Shown: positions 8,997-23,890, numbered from the stretch's first letter. The stretch is 64,000 bases of DNA from Dyella ginsengisoli LA-4 (GCF_000334915.1 NZ_AMSF01000015.1:186001-250000); one strand, 5' to 3'. Notes: generated by a model from the sequence alone, not told the origin. Numbers and translations are program-made.

Positions 8997-9491
8997 TCAG
9001 CCGGTCTTGCGCTTGTCGGCGAACAGGCCGAATGCGACCAGCAGCACGGCGCCCACGGTGATGCCGCAATCGGCCACGTTGAACACCGGGTAGCTCCATT
9101 CGTGCCAGTAGACCTGGATGAAGTCGGTTACCACCGCGGCGTGCAGGCGGTCGATCAGGTTGCCGATCGCGCCGCCGATCACCAGCGCCAGCGGCAGCGC
9201 GGTGCGCCAGTCCCGGCGAGGGGTGCGAGCGAGCCAGACCGTCAGCATTGCACTGATCACCACCGCCAGAGCGACGAAGAACCAGCGCTGCCAGCCTGCA
9301 CTCCCGGCCAGGAAGCTGAATGCCGCGCCGGGATTGAACGCCAGCGTCCAGTTGAGCAGGCCCGGAATTACCGGATGCGGCGTGCCGGCAGGCGCCAGCG
9401 CGTGCAGCGCCCACACCTTGGTCAGCTGATCGACTGCGACGAGACCGACGGATAGCAGCAGCCAGGGAAGCGCGCGGGGGTTCGAAGACAT
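8997..9491 (-). CDS. lspA: Lipoprotein signal peptidase (signal peptidase II)
   Basis: LspA cleaves the signal peptide of diacylglyceryl-prolipoproteins at the inner membrane. The 164-residue protein has four hydrophobic segments. Its catalytic aspartates are in GNLIDRL (Asp114) and FNVADCGIT (Asp141), and VDQLTK is conserved near the N-terminus. I chose ATG 9491, whose product begins MSSNPRALPW and goes straight into the first membrane helix. The frame continues upstream to 9539, but that part would overlap the hairpin at 9537-9568. lspA follows ileS, the usual proteobacterial order. Confidence 0.96.
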   Translation of the reverse strand: MSSNPRALPWLLLSVGLVAVDQLTKVWALHALAPAGTPHPVIPGLLNWTLAFNPGAAFSFLAGSAGWQRWFFVALAVVISAMLTVWLARTPRRDWRTALPLALVIGGAIGNLIDRLHAAVVTDFIQVYWHEWSYPVFNVADCGITVGAVLLVAFGLFADKRKTG

Positions 9492-9536
9492 GAAGGACTC
9501 TTTGGTGGAGCCGGCCCTGCCGGCATCGCTTGGCGG

Positions 9537-9568
9537 CATCCCCGCGCCCTACCAAGGGTGCGGGGATG
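9537..9568. other. Hairpin in the ileS-lspA spacer
   Basis: CATCCCCGC (9537-9545) pairs with GCGGGGATG (9560-9568). Inside, CCCT (9547-9550) pairs with AGGG (9555-9558) around a 4-base loop, with one wobble or mismatch between the two stems. No T-run follows on the minus strand, so it is not an ordinary terminator. An mRNA processing or stability element within the operon is a possible role (inference). Confidence 0.5.
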
Positions 9569-9572
9569 GAAG

Positions 9573-12434
<2,862 letters not shown>

Positions 12435-12460
12435 CGCTTCGAATGCCTTCTTAGCTGTCT

Positions 12461-12540
12461 CGTCCCGGGGCCGGAGGGTCACGGGCGCTGTTTTACCGCC
12501 CGTCGCGCGCGGCGACAGGCGCTCGCGCTGCGGGCGGGAC
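12461..12540 (-). promoter_or_regulatory. Alternative RNA hairpins in the ileS leader (candidate attenuator)
   Basis: Read on the minus strand, segment 1 CCGCCCG (12537-12531) can pair with segment 2 CGGGCGG (12502-12496). Shifted by one base, segment 2 as ACGGGCG (12503-12497) can instead pair with segment 3 CGCCCGT (12487-12481) around the 9-base loop GTAAAACAG. GTCCCG (12540-12535) can also meet CGGGAC (12467-12462). The first two pairings exclude each other. Segment 1 starts about nine bases after the last Ile codon of the leader ORF, where a stalled ribosome would cover it. No U-run follows any stem, so a classical intrinsic terminator is not shown. Confidence 0.4.
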
Positions 12541-12542
12541 CT

Positions 12543-12623
12543 TCAAATAATAATGATCGCCACGACGCCGCTGGCGCGGTCGCGGGTGGGGTACGGCGAA
12601 TTGATCGTTTCGCTGAGCATCAT
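12543..12623 (-). CDS. Candidate isoleucine-rich leader peptide upstream of ileS
   Basis: This is a 26-codon ORF that begins ATGATG at 12623, overlapping the ribF stop, and ends TGA at 12543. The peptide begins MMLSETINSP and ends GVVAIIII. The last four sense codons are ATC ATT ATT ATT, directly before the stop. Three ATT in a row stand out because the neighbouring genes mostly use ATC. ileS follows 108 bases downstream. Leader peptides rich in the cognate amino acid control pheST and amino acid operons in proteobacteria (known); a role for ileS here is my inference. No strong ribosome site is seen, so it would rely on coupling to ribF. The AT-rich run could instead be a -10 element (TATTAT). 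Confidence 0.5.
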   Translation of the reverse strand: MMLSETINSPYPTRDRASGVVAIIII

Positions 12624-13573
12624 GCGCGAGCCAGTACCGGGTTCATGCCCAGGACGCTCCGGGCCGAGCGCGCATCATGATCCATCTGCGCCTTCAGTGC
12701 ATCCAGTCCGTCGAATTTCTGCTCGTCTCGCAGCTTGGCGACGAACTCCACCGCCATGCGCCGGCCGTAGAGATCGCCCTCGAAATCGAACAGGTGCACT
12801 TCCAGCAGCGGCTGGGTCACCTGGTTCACGGTCGGCCGTACGCCCAGGCTGGCCACGCCGGGCCAGGCGCACTCGCTATCGCCCAGGCCGACACGGACCG
12901 CGAAGATGCCCTGCACCGGGCTGACCCGGCTGTGCAGGTGGATATTGGCGGTGGGATAGCCCAGGGTCCGGCCCAGCTGGTTGCCGTATTCGACCTTGCC
13001 CTCGATGACGAACGGCCGCCCAAGCAACGGTGCGGCGGCGGCAAAATCGCCCGCGGCCAGCAGCTCGCGTACCCGGGTCGCCGAGACGCGCTCGTCGTGC
13101 AGCAACACCGGCGGCATGGTGCGGGCGACAAAACCCAGCTCCCGCCCCATCCGCTCCAGCAGCGCCACGTCGCCTGCCCGCTTGTGTCCGAAACGGAAAT
13201 CGCCACCCACCCACACTTCCCGGGCAGCGAGGCGATCGACCAGCACCTGCTGCACGAATGCCTGCGGTGCCATGGCCGCCAGCGCCGCGTTGAAGCGCAG
13301 CAGCAGCGCCTGCGAGATGCCGGCCGCGTCGAAGCCGATCAACTTCTCGCGAACGCTGGAAAGCCGGGGAACCGGCTGCGGCGAGAAATACGCGCGCGGC
13401 AATGGCTCGAAGCTGACGACCGCCGGCTCGCAGTCGAGCGCGGCGGCGCGTTCCCGCACTTCGGCGAGCAAGGCCTGGTGGCCGCGGTGCAGGCCATCGA
13501 ACGCACCGATCGCCACGACGCTTCCGCGTGGCGCCAAGCAGGGTCCCGCGACGTCCCGTGAAAGCTTGATCAT
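12620..13573 (-). CDS. ribF: Bifunctional riboflavin kinase/FMN adenylyltransferase
   Basis: RibF converts riboflavin to FMN and then FAD in the cytosol. The N-terminal adenylyltransferase shows AIGAFDGLHRGHQALL and later ERVSATRVRELL. The C-terminal flavokinase has the GRTLGYPTANI and GIFAV motifs. The 317-residue length is typical. I chose ATG 13573 (MIKLSRDVAG); the frame runs eight codons further up, but that would include the TATAAT box. The stop overlaps the start of the Ile-rich leader ORF. ribF before ileS is the standard gammaproteobacterial order. The mRNA may start at the ATG itself. Confidence 0.97.
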   Translation of the reverse strand: MIKLSRDVAGPCLAPRGSVVAIGAFDGLHRGHQALLAEVRERAAALDCEPAVVSFEPLPRAYFSPQPVPRLSSVREKLIGFDAAGISQALLLRFNAALAAMAPQAFVQQVLVDRLAAREVWVGGDFRFGHKRAGDVALLERMGRELGFVARTMPPVLLHDERVSATRVRELLAAGDFAAAAPLLGRPFVIEGKVEYGNQLGRTLGYPTANIHLHSRVSPVQGIFAVRVGLGDSECAWPGVASLGVRPTVNQVTQPLLEVHLFDFEGDLYGRRMAVEFVAKLRDEQKFDGLDALKAQMDHDARSARSVLGMNPVLARA

Positions 13574-13585
13574 CGGGCCATTATA
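13574..13585 (-). promoter_or_regulatory. TATAAT box six bases before ribF ATG (leaderless-type promoter)
   Basis: A perfect TATAAT (13585-13580) is followed by GGCCCG and then the ribF ATG. With the usual 6-7 base gap from -10 to +1, transcription would start at the A of the ATG. There is no Shine-Dalgarno and no clear -35. Confidence 0.5.
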
Positions 13586-13609
13586 CCGGCCCGCCACGCG
13601 GCCCGGGCC

Positions 13610-15217
13610 TCAGTGGGCACGCAGGTCACGCAGCCGGAAGCCCAGCGCGAACAGCGCGGCGACGTAGGTGCTGCCGCCGGCGATCACCAGCACCATCAGG
13701 TGCCACACGCGATCGGACACCCTCGCGTCGCTCCAGTCCGGCCACAGCCAGCGCCCGGCCAGCAGCACCGCCACCATGGCCGTGCAAGCCACCCCCAGCC
13801 GGAGCCAGTGGCGTGACCAGCCCGGTGCGCGACGGTACACGCCGTCACGCTTCAGCCAGCGCCACAACAGCAGGAAGTTCACGTAGCTGGACAGCGAACT
13901 GGCGATAGCCAGTCCGACGTGCAGGCCGCGAACCTGGGCGATGCCGGCGATCCAGCTCCCCGCCAGCTGGGCCGGGGTCGCCCACAGCTGGTACAGCAGC
14001 GCGATGAACAGGCCGTTGAACACCATGTTGGCGACCAGCGCCACCACGCCGGCACGGACCGGGGTCCGCGTGTCCTGACGCGAGTAGAACGCCGGCAACA
14101 GCACCTTGACCAGCGCATAGGCCGGCAGGCCGGCGCTCAGAGCCAGCACCGACATCGCCGCCATCCGCGCATCGGTCGCGGTGAAGCGGCCGTTCTGGAA
14201 GAAGGTCGCCACCAGCGGCTCGGCCAGCAGCAGCAGCGCCAGCATGGCCGGCAGCGCGATCAGCAGGGTGACCCTCAGCCCCCAGTCCAGCGCCCGCGAG
14301 AAACCCTCGCGGTCGGTACCGACGTGATGGCGCGACAGCGAGGGCAGGATCACCGTCCCCAGCGCCACGCCGAACACCCCCAGCGGAAGCTCGAGGAAGC
14401 GCGTGGCCTGCCACAGCCAGGTCTGCGAGCCGGTCACCAGGAAGGAGATGACCACCGTATCGAGCAGCAGGTTGAGCTGGGCCACCGATGATCCGAACAG
14501 GGTCGGCACCATCAGCCGCATGATCCGGCGCACCACCGGATGGTTCCAGCCCCAGCGCGGTCGCTGCAGCAGGCCCAGCCGCGCCACCGCCGGCAGCAGG
14601 AAGAGCCACTGCAGCACGCCGGCGACCAGCACCGCCCAGCCCATCGCCATGATCGGCACCTGCAGCCGCGGCGCCAGCCACAGCGCGCCGGCGATCATGC
14701 ACAGGTTGAGAATCACCGGAGCCAGCGCCGGCAGCGCGAAACGGTGGAAGCTGTTCAGCACCCCGGCCGCCAACGCGTTGAGCGACACGAAGAAGATGAA
14801 GGGAAACGTCAGCCTCACCAGGTCGGTGGTCAGGTCGAACTTGTGCGGATTGTCCAGCGCACCCGGAGCGAACATCGAGGCGACCTGTGGCGCAAACACC
14901 AGGCCCAGTCCGGTCACCAGCAGCAACACGCCCCCCAGCGTGCCCGAGACCCGGGCCAGCAGTTCCTTGAGCTGCTCGCGGGTCCCGGTTTCCTTCACCT
15001 CGGTGAATACCGGCACGAAAGCGGTGGAGAACGAGCCCTCCGCAAACAGGCGCCGCATGAAGTTGGGAATGCGGAAGGCGATCACGAAGGCATCCGTCGC
15101 CGCGCTGGCGCCGAACACATGGCTCATGGAGATATCGCGGACCAGTCCGAGGACGCGCGAGACCATGGTCATGCTGCTGAACGACAGCAGCCCGCGCAGC
15201 ATGCTGGGAGACTTCAT
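13610..15217 (-). CDS. murJ: Lipid II flippase MurJ
   Basis: MurJ moves lipid-linked peptidoglycan precursors across the inner membrane. The 535-residue protein is strongly hydrophobic, with about 14 predicted helices. It opens with SMTMVSRVLGLVRDI and carries AEGSFSTAFVPVF and ATDAFVIAFRIPNFMRRLF, hallmarks of the MVF family. The start is ATG 15217, with GAGGTG about a dozen bases upstream. The gene is followed after 36 bases by ribF; murJ-ribF-ileS-lspA-ispH is a conserved cluster. The 257-base gap to rpsT on the other strand holds the rpsT promoter. Confidence 0.96.
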   Translation of the reverse strand: MKSPSMLRGLLSFSSMTMVSRVLGLVRDISMSHVFGASAATDAFVIAFRIPNFMRRLFAEGSFSTAFVPVFTEVKETGTREQLKELLARVSGTLGGVLLLVTGLGLVFAPQVASMFAPGALDNPHKFDLTTDLVRLTFPFIFFVSLNALAAGVLNSFHRFALPALAPVILNLCMIAGALWLAPRLQVPIMAMGWAVLVAGVLQWLFLLPAVARLGLLQRPRWGWNHPVVRRIMRLMVPTLFGSSVAQLNLLLDTVVISFLVTGSQTWLWQATRFLELPLGVFGVALGTVILPSLSRHHVGTDREGFSRALDWGLRVTLLIALPAMLALLLLAEPLVATFFQNGRFTATDARMAAMSVLALSAGLPAYALVKVLLPAFYSRQDTRTPVRAGVVALVANMVFNGLFIALLYQLWATPAQLAGSWIAGIAQVRGLHVGLAIASSLSSYVNFLLLWRWLKRDGVYRRAPGWSRHWLRLGVACTAMVAVLLAGRWLWPDWSDARVSDRVWHLMVLVIAGGSTYVAALFALGFRLRDLRAH

Positions 15218-15403
15218 GCGGGTGACGCCACCTCTGTGGATGGATACGGTGCGAGCCGCGGCACGGCGCGCAAAGGGCGTAGTGTGACAGCGGCGGGGGG
15301 CGCGGTGACAGGCTCAGGTGTGGCACAATCCGGGCACGCAGCGACCGTCATCGACGGCCTGTCACACCGGGCGCCGCAAGCGCCCATCGGTCGCGCCAAG
15401 TGC

Positions 15404-15432
15404 TTGACGCCATAGCGCAATGCACGCATAAT
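15404..15432 (+). promoter_or_regulatory. rpsT promoter
   Basis: TTGACG (15404-15409) and CATAAT (15427-15432) are separated by 17 bases, a strong sigma-70 match. The mRNA leader to the TTG start would be about 36 bases. Confidence 0.7.
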
Positions 15433-15474
15433 TGCGCGTCTTTTTCCAACCCCAAGCGATTTCGGAGTTTTACC

Positions 15475-15738
15475 TTGGCCAACATCAAGTCCGCGAAGAA
15501 GCGTGCGCGCCAGTCCGAGCAGCGCCGCCTGCGCAACGTCAGCGCCCGTTCCATGGTGCGCACCGCCCTCAAGAAGGTCGTCAAGGCCATCGAGGCCAAG
15601 GACAAGGCTGCCGCGGTCGAGGCCTTTGCCGCCGCCCAGCCGGTCATGGATCGCTACGCCGCACGCGGCCTGATCCACAAGAACAAGGCTGCTCGCCACA
15701 AGAGCCGCCTCAACGCGAAGATCCGCGAGCTGGCCTGA
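15475..15738 (+). CDS. rpsT: 30S ribosomal protein S20 (TTG start)
   Basis: S20 binds 16S rRNA early in small-subunit assembly. The 87-residue sequence starts with (M)[18 protein letters not shown] and ends with [17 protein letters not shown], both typical. I set the start at TTG 15475, with GGAG seven bases upstream. E. coli rpsT also starts with UUG, which is part of its autoregulation. An upstream ATG at 15400 in frame would overlap the promoter and is unlikely. The gene is monocistronic, with its own promoter and a hairpin terminator. Confidence 0.97.
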   Translation: MANIKSAKKRARQSEQRRLRNVSARSMVRTALKKVVKAIEAKDKAAAVEAFAAAQPVMDRYAARGLIHKNKAARHKSRLNAKIRELA

Positions 15739-15767
15739 AGCCAGAACGCTCCTTCGGGTTGGTGAAC

Positions 15768-15794
15768 AAGCCGGCGCAAGCCGGCTTTTTCTTT
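15768..15794 (+). terminator. rpsT intrinsic terminator
   Basis: AAGCCGG (15768-15774) pairs with CCGGCTT (15781-15787) around a 6-base loop, and a TTTTTCTTT run follows. Confidence 0.85.
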
Positions 15795-15824
15795 GTCCGG
15801 CTGCCTGCCGTGCCCGACCCGCCA

Positions 15825-16550
15825 TCAAGCGGGCATCAACGCGGCGACCAGCGCGGCGACGATGGCAGGGGCGGTCTCGTCACGGTCCACCGCCAGATCC
15901 TGCAGTCGCTCATTGCGCCAGCGCACCACCGAACGCCGCAGCGTACGCGCCGAGGCATGGACTTCGTCGACGCCGCTGCGTGCCAGCACCTCGCGGACGT
16001 TGCCCGGCCGGATGCCGGACCCGGCCATCACCCGGATGCGGCCGGCCGACTGCCGGACCCGCGCAGCGATGGCTTCGGCCCCTTCCAGCGCGCTCGGGCA
16101 ACCGCCAGAGGTAAGCACGCGATTGCAGCCCAGCCCGACGACATCCTCCAGCGCCTCCACCGGATTGCAGACCGCATCGAATGCGCGATGGAAAGTCACG
16201 CCCAGCGGTCCGGCGGCTTCCACCAGGGCGCGGCAGAGCGGCCGATCGACACGCCCATCGGCATCCAGCGCACCGATCACCACGCCATCGCAGCCGAGCC
16301 GGACGCAGGCTTCCACGTCGCGCAGCATGATTTCCAGTTCGGCTTCGCCGTAGAGGAAATCCCCGGTCCGCGGCCGGATCAGCACATGCAGCGGGATCGA
16401 CAGCCGGTCGCGTGCGATCGCTACCAGCCCATACGAGGGCGTGACCCCGCCGTCGGCGAGGTTGCCGCACAGCTCCACGCGCCCCGCCCCGCCAGCCTGG
16501 GCGACCAGCGCCGACTCGAGCGAGCCGGCGGCGATCTCGAGCAGCGGCAT
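15825..16550 (-). CDS. cutC: CutC-family TIM-barrel protein
   Basis: The 241-residue protein from ATG 16550 starts MPLLEIAAGSLESALVAQ and contains GRVELCGNLADGGVTPS and VTFHRAFDA, characteristic of CutC. The family was named for copper homeostasis in E. coli, but a direct copper role is disputed, so I make no firm functional claim. The fold is a cytosolic TIM barrel. The start overlaps the stop of the glycosylasparaginase gene by one base (TGATG), so the two are translated together. A longer frame upstream falls inside that gene and is not CutC-like. Confidence 0.92.
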   Translation of the reverse strand: MPLLEIAAGSLESALVAQAGGAGRVELCGNLADGGVTPSYGLVAIARDRLSIPLHVLIRPRTGDFLYGEAELEIMLRDVEACVRLGCDGVVIGALDADGRVDRPLCRALVEAAGPLGVTFHRAFDAVCNPVEALEDVVGLGCNRVLTSGGCPSALEGAEAIAARVRQSAGRIRVMAGSGIRPGNVREVLARSGVDEVHASARTLRRSVVRWRNERLQDLAVDRDETAPAIVAALVAALMPA

Positions 16551-17602
16551 CAGTTGAAGCTCGTGCGGTAAACGCTGGGGGAGCCGAACACCCGATCCTG
16601 CGAGTCGGCATCGCACACCGCGTAGGTGAAACCGTGCTGGATCGCGAAGGCACCCACCGCGCCGTCACGGCGCAGCGCGAGGAAGCCGACCTGCAGCTCC
16701 TTCGCGCCGTCGGGTCGCTTCTTGACGATGCGGCGCACCGCCTCCTCGCAGGCTTCCCGTGGACTGCGGCCCTGACGCATGAGCTCGACCACGAGGAAGC
16801 TGCCGGCGTTGCGGATCACCTCCTCGCCCACACCGGTGGAGGTGGCCCCGCCGACGTCCCCATCGACATACAGGCCGGCACCGATGATCGGGCTGTCGCC
16901 GACCCGGCCATGAATCTTCCAGGCCATGCCACTGGTGGTGCAGGCGCCGGCCAGGCGCCCATGTCGATCCACTGCAAGCATGCCGATCGTGTCGTGGTTG
17001 TGCTTGCCGCCGGGAAGCCCGAGGCTCTGGTGATAGTCGCGGTTCTCGCTGTTCGGCACCGGGCGGTACTTCGCTTCCTTCATCCACGCGTGCCAGGCCT
17101 TCTCGGCTTCGGGAGTGAGCAGGTCCTGCTCGTGGAAACCCTGTTCACGGGCGAACTGGAGCGCCCCCTCTCCCACCAGCAGAACATGCGGCGTCACCTC
17201 CATCACCCGGCGCGCCACCCGGATCGGATGCACGATGCGCTCGATACAAGCCACTGCGCCGCAGCGGCCATCGCCGTCCATGATGCTGGCGTCCAGCGTG
17301 ACGTGGCCATCCCGATCGGGATAGCCGCCCAGGCCCACGCTGTGATTGGCGCGATCGGCTTCCGGAACCTGTACGCCAGCCTCGACCGCATCCAGCGCCT
17401 TGCCGCCGGATCCGAGCAAGGCCCAGGCCGCGCGGTTGGCAGGGACGCCAAAGTCCCAGGTCGATACTACGCGGGCACCGCTTCGTGCCGGCACCGCCGC
17501 GCGCTGCTCGGGCTCGGTCGTGACAGCCGCACCGATCGACGGTACCGCCAGCGCGCCAGCGGTCATCAGCGTGCTTTTGAGGAAATCGCGACGGGTAGGC
17601 AT
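16550..17602 (-). CDS. Tat-exported N4-(beta-N-acetylglucosaminyl)-L-asparaginase (Ntn hydrolase)
   Basis: The family cleaves the GlcNAc-Asn bond of glycoasparagines or related beta-aspartyl bonds after self-cleavage of a precursor. The N-terminus MPTRRDFLKSTLMTAGALAV is a twin-arginine signal. The self-cleavage site HNHDTIGMLAVD places the nucleophile at Thr205, and GRVGDSPIIGAGLYVDGDVG completes the active site. The protein has 350 residues from ATG 17602, with AGGAG ten bases upstream. It should be folded before export to the periplasm. It is coupled to cutC by a TGATG overlap. The natural substrate is unknown; scavenging of host or fungal glycoprotein fragments is possible. Confidence 0.9.
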   Translation of the reverse strand: MPTRRDFLKSTLMTAGALAVPSIGAAVTTEPEQRAAVPARSGARVVSTWDFGVPANRAAWALLGSGGKALDAVEAGVQVPEADRANHSVGLGGYPDRDGHVTLDASIMDGDGRCGAVACIERIVHPIRVARRVMEVTPHVLLVGEGALQFAREQGFHEQDLLTPEAEKAWHAWMKEAKYRPVPNSENRDYHQSLGLPGGKHNHDTIGMLAVDRHGRLAGACTTSGMAWKIHGRVGDSPIIGAGLYVDGDVGGATSTGVGEEVIRNAGSFLVVELMRQGRSPREACEEAVRRIVKKRPDGAKELQVGFLALRRDGAVGAFAIQHGFTYAVCDADSQDRVFGSPSVYRTSFN

Positions 17603-17697
17603 CGGAGAAGCGCTCCTTTCGACGGCCCGGCGGCCGGAAGCGCCCATGATGCCCTGACTCGGACCGCTCGCGAGAGTGCGACGGTCCGGGCGCAGCC

Positions 17698-18927
<1,230 letters not shown>

Positions 18928-19185
18928 TTAGGCCGGGATCACGTCGACGAAGCGGCGGTTCTTGGCGCCGCGGACCTTGAACTGCACGGTGCCATCGACC
19001 AGCGCGTACAGGGTGTGGTCGCGACCGAGACCCACGCCGGTGCCAGCATGGAACTGGGTGCCGCGCTGACGCACGATGATGTTGCCGGCCTCGATGGCCT
19101 GGCCGCCGTAGATCTTCACGCCGAGGTACTTCGGGTTCGAATCGCGACCGTTGCGGCTGGAACCTACGCCTTTTTTATGTGCCAT
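18928..19185 (-). CDS. rpmA: 50S ribosomal protein L27
   Basis: The 85-residue L27 starts [19 protein letters not shown] and contains [20 protein letters not shown], which is fully typical. The N-terminal tail reaches the peptidyl transferase centre. There is no extra N-terminal peptide of the kind processed in Firmicutes. It lies 19 bases after rplU in one operon and is followed by a strong terminator. Confidence 0.98.
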   Translation of the reverse strand: MAHKKGVGSSRNGRDSNPKYLGVKIYGGQAIEAGNIIVRQRGTQFHAGTGVGLGRDHTLYALVDGTVQFKVRGAKNRRFVDVIPA

Positions 19186-19204
19186 GACTCAATGCTCCAG
19201 TTGC

Positions 19205-19519
19205 TCAGGCGTTGATGCCCGTGATTTCCACTTCGGTGAAGTGCTGACGATGACCCTGCTGCTTCTTGTGGTGCTTGCGGCGGCGGAACTTGATGATCCG
19301 CACCTTGTCCGCGCGACCATGCTTGCGCACGGTGGCCGAGACGGTGGCGCCGGACACGGTCGGCGCACCGACGGTGATCGACTCGCCCGCACCGACCAGC
19401 AGGACCTGGTCGAAGTTCACGGTGGCGCCTTCTTCGGCGTTCAGCAGTTCGACGCGCAGGACGTCGCCCTGCTGCACCCGGTACTGCTTGCCACCAGTCT
19501 TGATGACTGCATAACTCAT
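19205..19519 (-). CDS. rplU: 50S ribosomal protein L21
   Basis: The 104-residue L21 starts [19 protein letters not shown] and ends with [18 protein letters not shown], the RNA-binding tail. AAGGGA lies upstream of the ATG. It is the first gene of rplU-rpmA. The leader between the promoter and the start contains a small hairpin, CAGTCC/GGACTG (19582-19564 region), which could be a regulatory site for L21, but this is speculative. Confidence 0.98.
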   Translation of the reverse strand: MSYAVIKTGGKQYRVQQGDVLRVELLNAEEGATVNFDQVLLVGAGESITVGAPTVSGATVSATVRKHGRADKVRIIKFRRRKHHKKQQGHRQHFTEVEITGINA

Positions 19520-19587
19520 GGGAATGTCCCTTCTGTCGTTATTCTCTTGGGTTCCGACACGCCCAGTCCGGGCGCATTGGACTGCCG

Positions 19588-19617
19588 AGTATAACGAGGG
19601 CTCGGACCACTGGTCAA
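19588..19617 (-). promoter_or_regulatory. rplU promoter
   Basis: On the minus strand TTGACC (19617-19612) is followed after 18 bases by TATACT (19593-19588), a strong sigma-70 match. The leader to the ATG is about 62 bases. Confidence 0.7.
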
Positions 19618-19647
19618 TCCTTGACCACCCGAGACCGGCCCGCCCGG

Positions 19648-20184
19648 TCAGGGGCTGCTGGCAGCCGCTGCCGGCGCCGCCAGCGCGGGCCGGGGCGTGG
19701 CTGACGGCGCGCAGCGCCCTTCCGCGGTCACGGTGCCGTTCTTGTGCAACTCGGTCATCATCGCCTGCGTCCGTCGCTCACCCCATTGCCGCCCCATCTG
19801 CATGACCTCGGCCATGATCGAGGGCTGTTCCAGCAGCAGCTTCTTTCCAAGCGGCGAGCGGTAGAACTTCAGCAACCCCCGGACATCCTGCTCGGTGAAG
19901 TGCCGCTGGTAGATGGGTACCAGCTTCCCGCTGAGTTCCCGGATGGCCTGGTCATCGAGAAAGCCGCTCCAGTAGCTGGCCGGCACACAGGGAAGCTGCT
20001 TGCCCATCATCGCCGCCATCTGGGCATTCATCTGCTGAAACATGCGGTCGGTACCGAACAGGCCCATCAATTCCCGGACCTGCTTGGCACTGGCCTGGCC
20101 GGCCATGACAGGCGGCGCTCCCATCACCAGCAGCAAGCCGGCAAGTGCGCCCGAGAAGCGCCGACCAGGGCGTTGGTACGTCAT
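19648..20184 (-). CDS. DUF2059-containing exported protein
   Basis: The 178-residue protein from ATG 20184 has a signal peptide ([22 protein letters not shown]). It also has a small helical domain with the DUF2059 pattern [26 protein letters not shown] lies nine bases before the start. The function of DUF2059 proteins is not established; the fold is all-helical and probably periplasmic. The C-terminal 30 residues are Ala/Pro-rich. It is a single gene between rplU and uvrA, transcribed away from uvrA. Its one Cys pair (LPCVPAS and GRCAPS) might form a disulfide. Confidence 0.75.
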   Translation of the reverse strand: MTYQRPGRRFSGALAGLLLVMGAPPVMAGQASAKQVRELMGLFGTDRMFQQMNAQMAAMMGKQLPCVPASYWSGFLDDQAIRELSGKLVPIYQRHFTEQDVRGLLKFYRSPLGKKLLLEQPSIMAEVMQMGRQWGERRTQAMMTELHKNGTVTAEGRCAPSATPRPALAAPAAAASSP

Positions 20185-20332
20185 GCACAGGACTCCGGAT
20201 TCATCGACAAGAGCGCATTTAGCCACAGCAGCGCACCTTCCATGACGACACCGGTGATTCCCCGGGTCAGGCAGCGCCCAGCAGACCACCGGGCATTGCT
20301 ATATTGGTCGTTTCCCCCCATCTGACCACGCG

Positions 20333-23268
<2,936 letters not shown>

Positions 23269-23272
<4 letters not shown>

Positions 23273-23784
23273 CCGAAGAAGAAGGCGCGCCCAAGCGCAC
23301 CCGCAAGGCCCGCAACGCAAATGCGCAGACCATCCCGCCGCCGATCGCCTCGACGGAGCGGGAGCGCCCTGCCGAGACGCTTTTCGTGGCCGAGCTGGAG
23401 GCCCGCTGGCGCGACCTGGATGCGTTCAACCACGTCAACAACGCCACCTACCTGACCTACCTCGAAGAGGCGAGGTTGCAGTGGCTGCGCGAGGTGCCCG
23501 GCCCTTGGTTCGATGAACACTCGATGCCGGTACTGGCGGCGAGCCACCTCAACTACCGGTTGCCGATCGCCTGGCCGGCACGCCTTTCGGTGATGCTGTC
23601 CTGCGAACGGCTCGGCAACAGCTCGATCACCCTCGCCCATCGCATCGCCGATGCTGACGTGCCGGAGCGGCTCTACTGCGACGGCCACGTGGTGCTGGTC
23701 TGGATGGACCCGCACAGCGGCAAGCCGGTGCCGCTGCCGCAGGCGATCCGGGATTCGGCACAGCCGGCCGCGCCTGCCGCCTGA
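23269..23784 (+). CDS. Hotdog-fold acyl-CoA thioesterase (4HBT family)
   Basis: Starting at GTG 23269, which overlaps the uvrA stop (GTGA), the product has 171 residues. AGGAAG lies seven bases upstream. The core [23 protein letters not shown] is the YbgC-type thioesterase signature, with Asp as the likely catalytic residue. The first 40 residues are a basic, low-complexity extension ([14 protein letters not shown]) that resembles the UvrA tail next to it. It probably hydrolyses acyl-CoA in the cytosol. Coupling to uvrA has no obvious biochemical reason. The frame is open far upstream, but only inside uvrA. Confidence 0.85.
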
Positions 23785-23890
23785 ACGCGGCAGGCACGAA
23801 AAAGGGGTTGCCCGCCACGACACCCGGCTTGCCTGCGCTTCACGTGCGATGGCTAAGATGACCGGCGTTTTCACGAAAGGAGTTCGAACG

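Noticed and set aside
12435-12620. T-box riboswitch or intrinsic terminator before ileS
   Set aside because: No T-box sequence is present, and the hairpins are not followed by a U-run on the ileS strand.
15400-15474. Longer 112-codon version of S20 from an upstream ATG
   Set aside because: It would place the start inside the promoter and add a segment that S20 proteins lack; the TTG at 15475 has a good ribosome site.
20185-20332. Possible LexA (SOS) box before uvrA
   Set aside because: No CTGT-N8-ACAG or similar palindrome was seen near the start.
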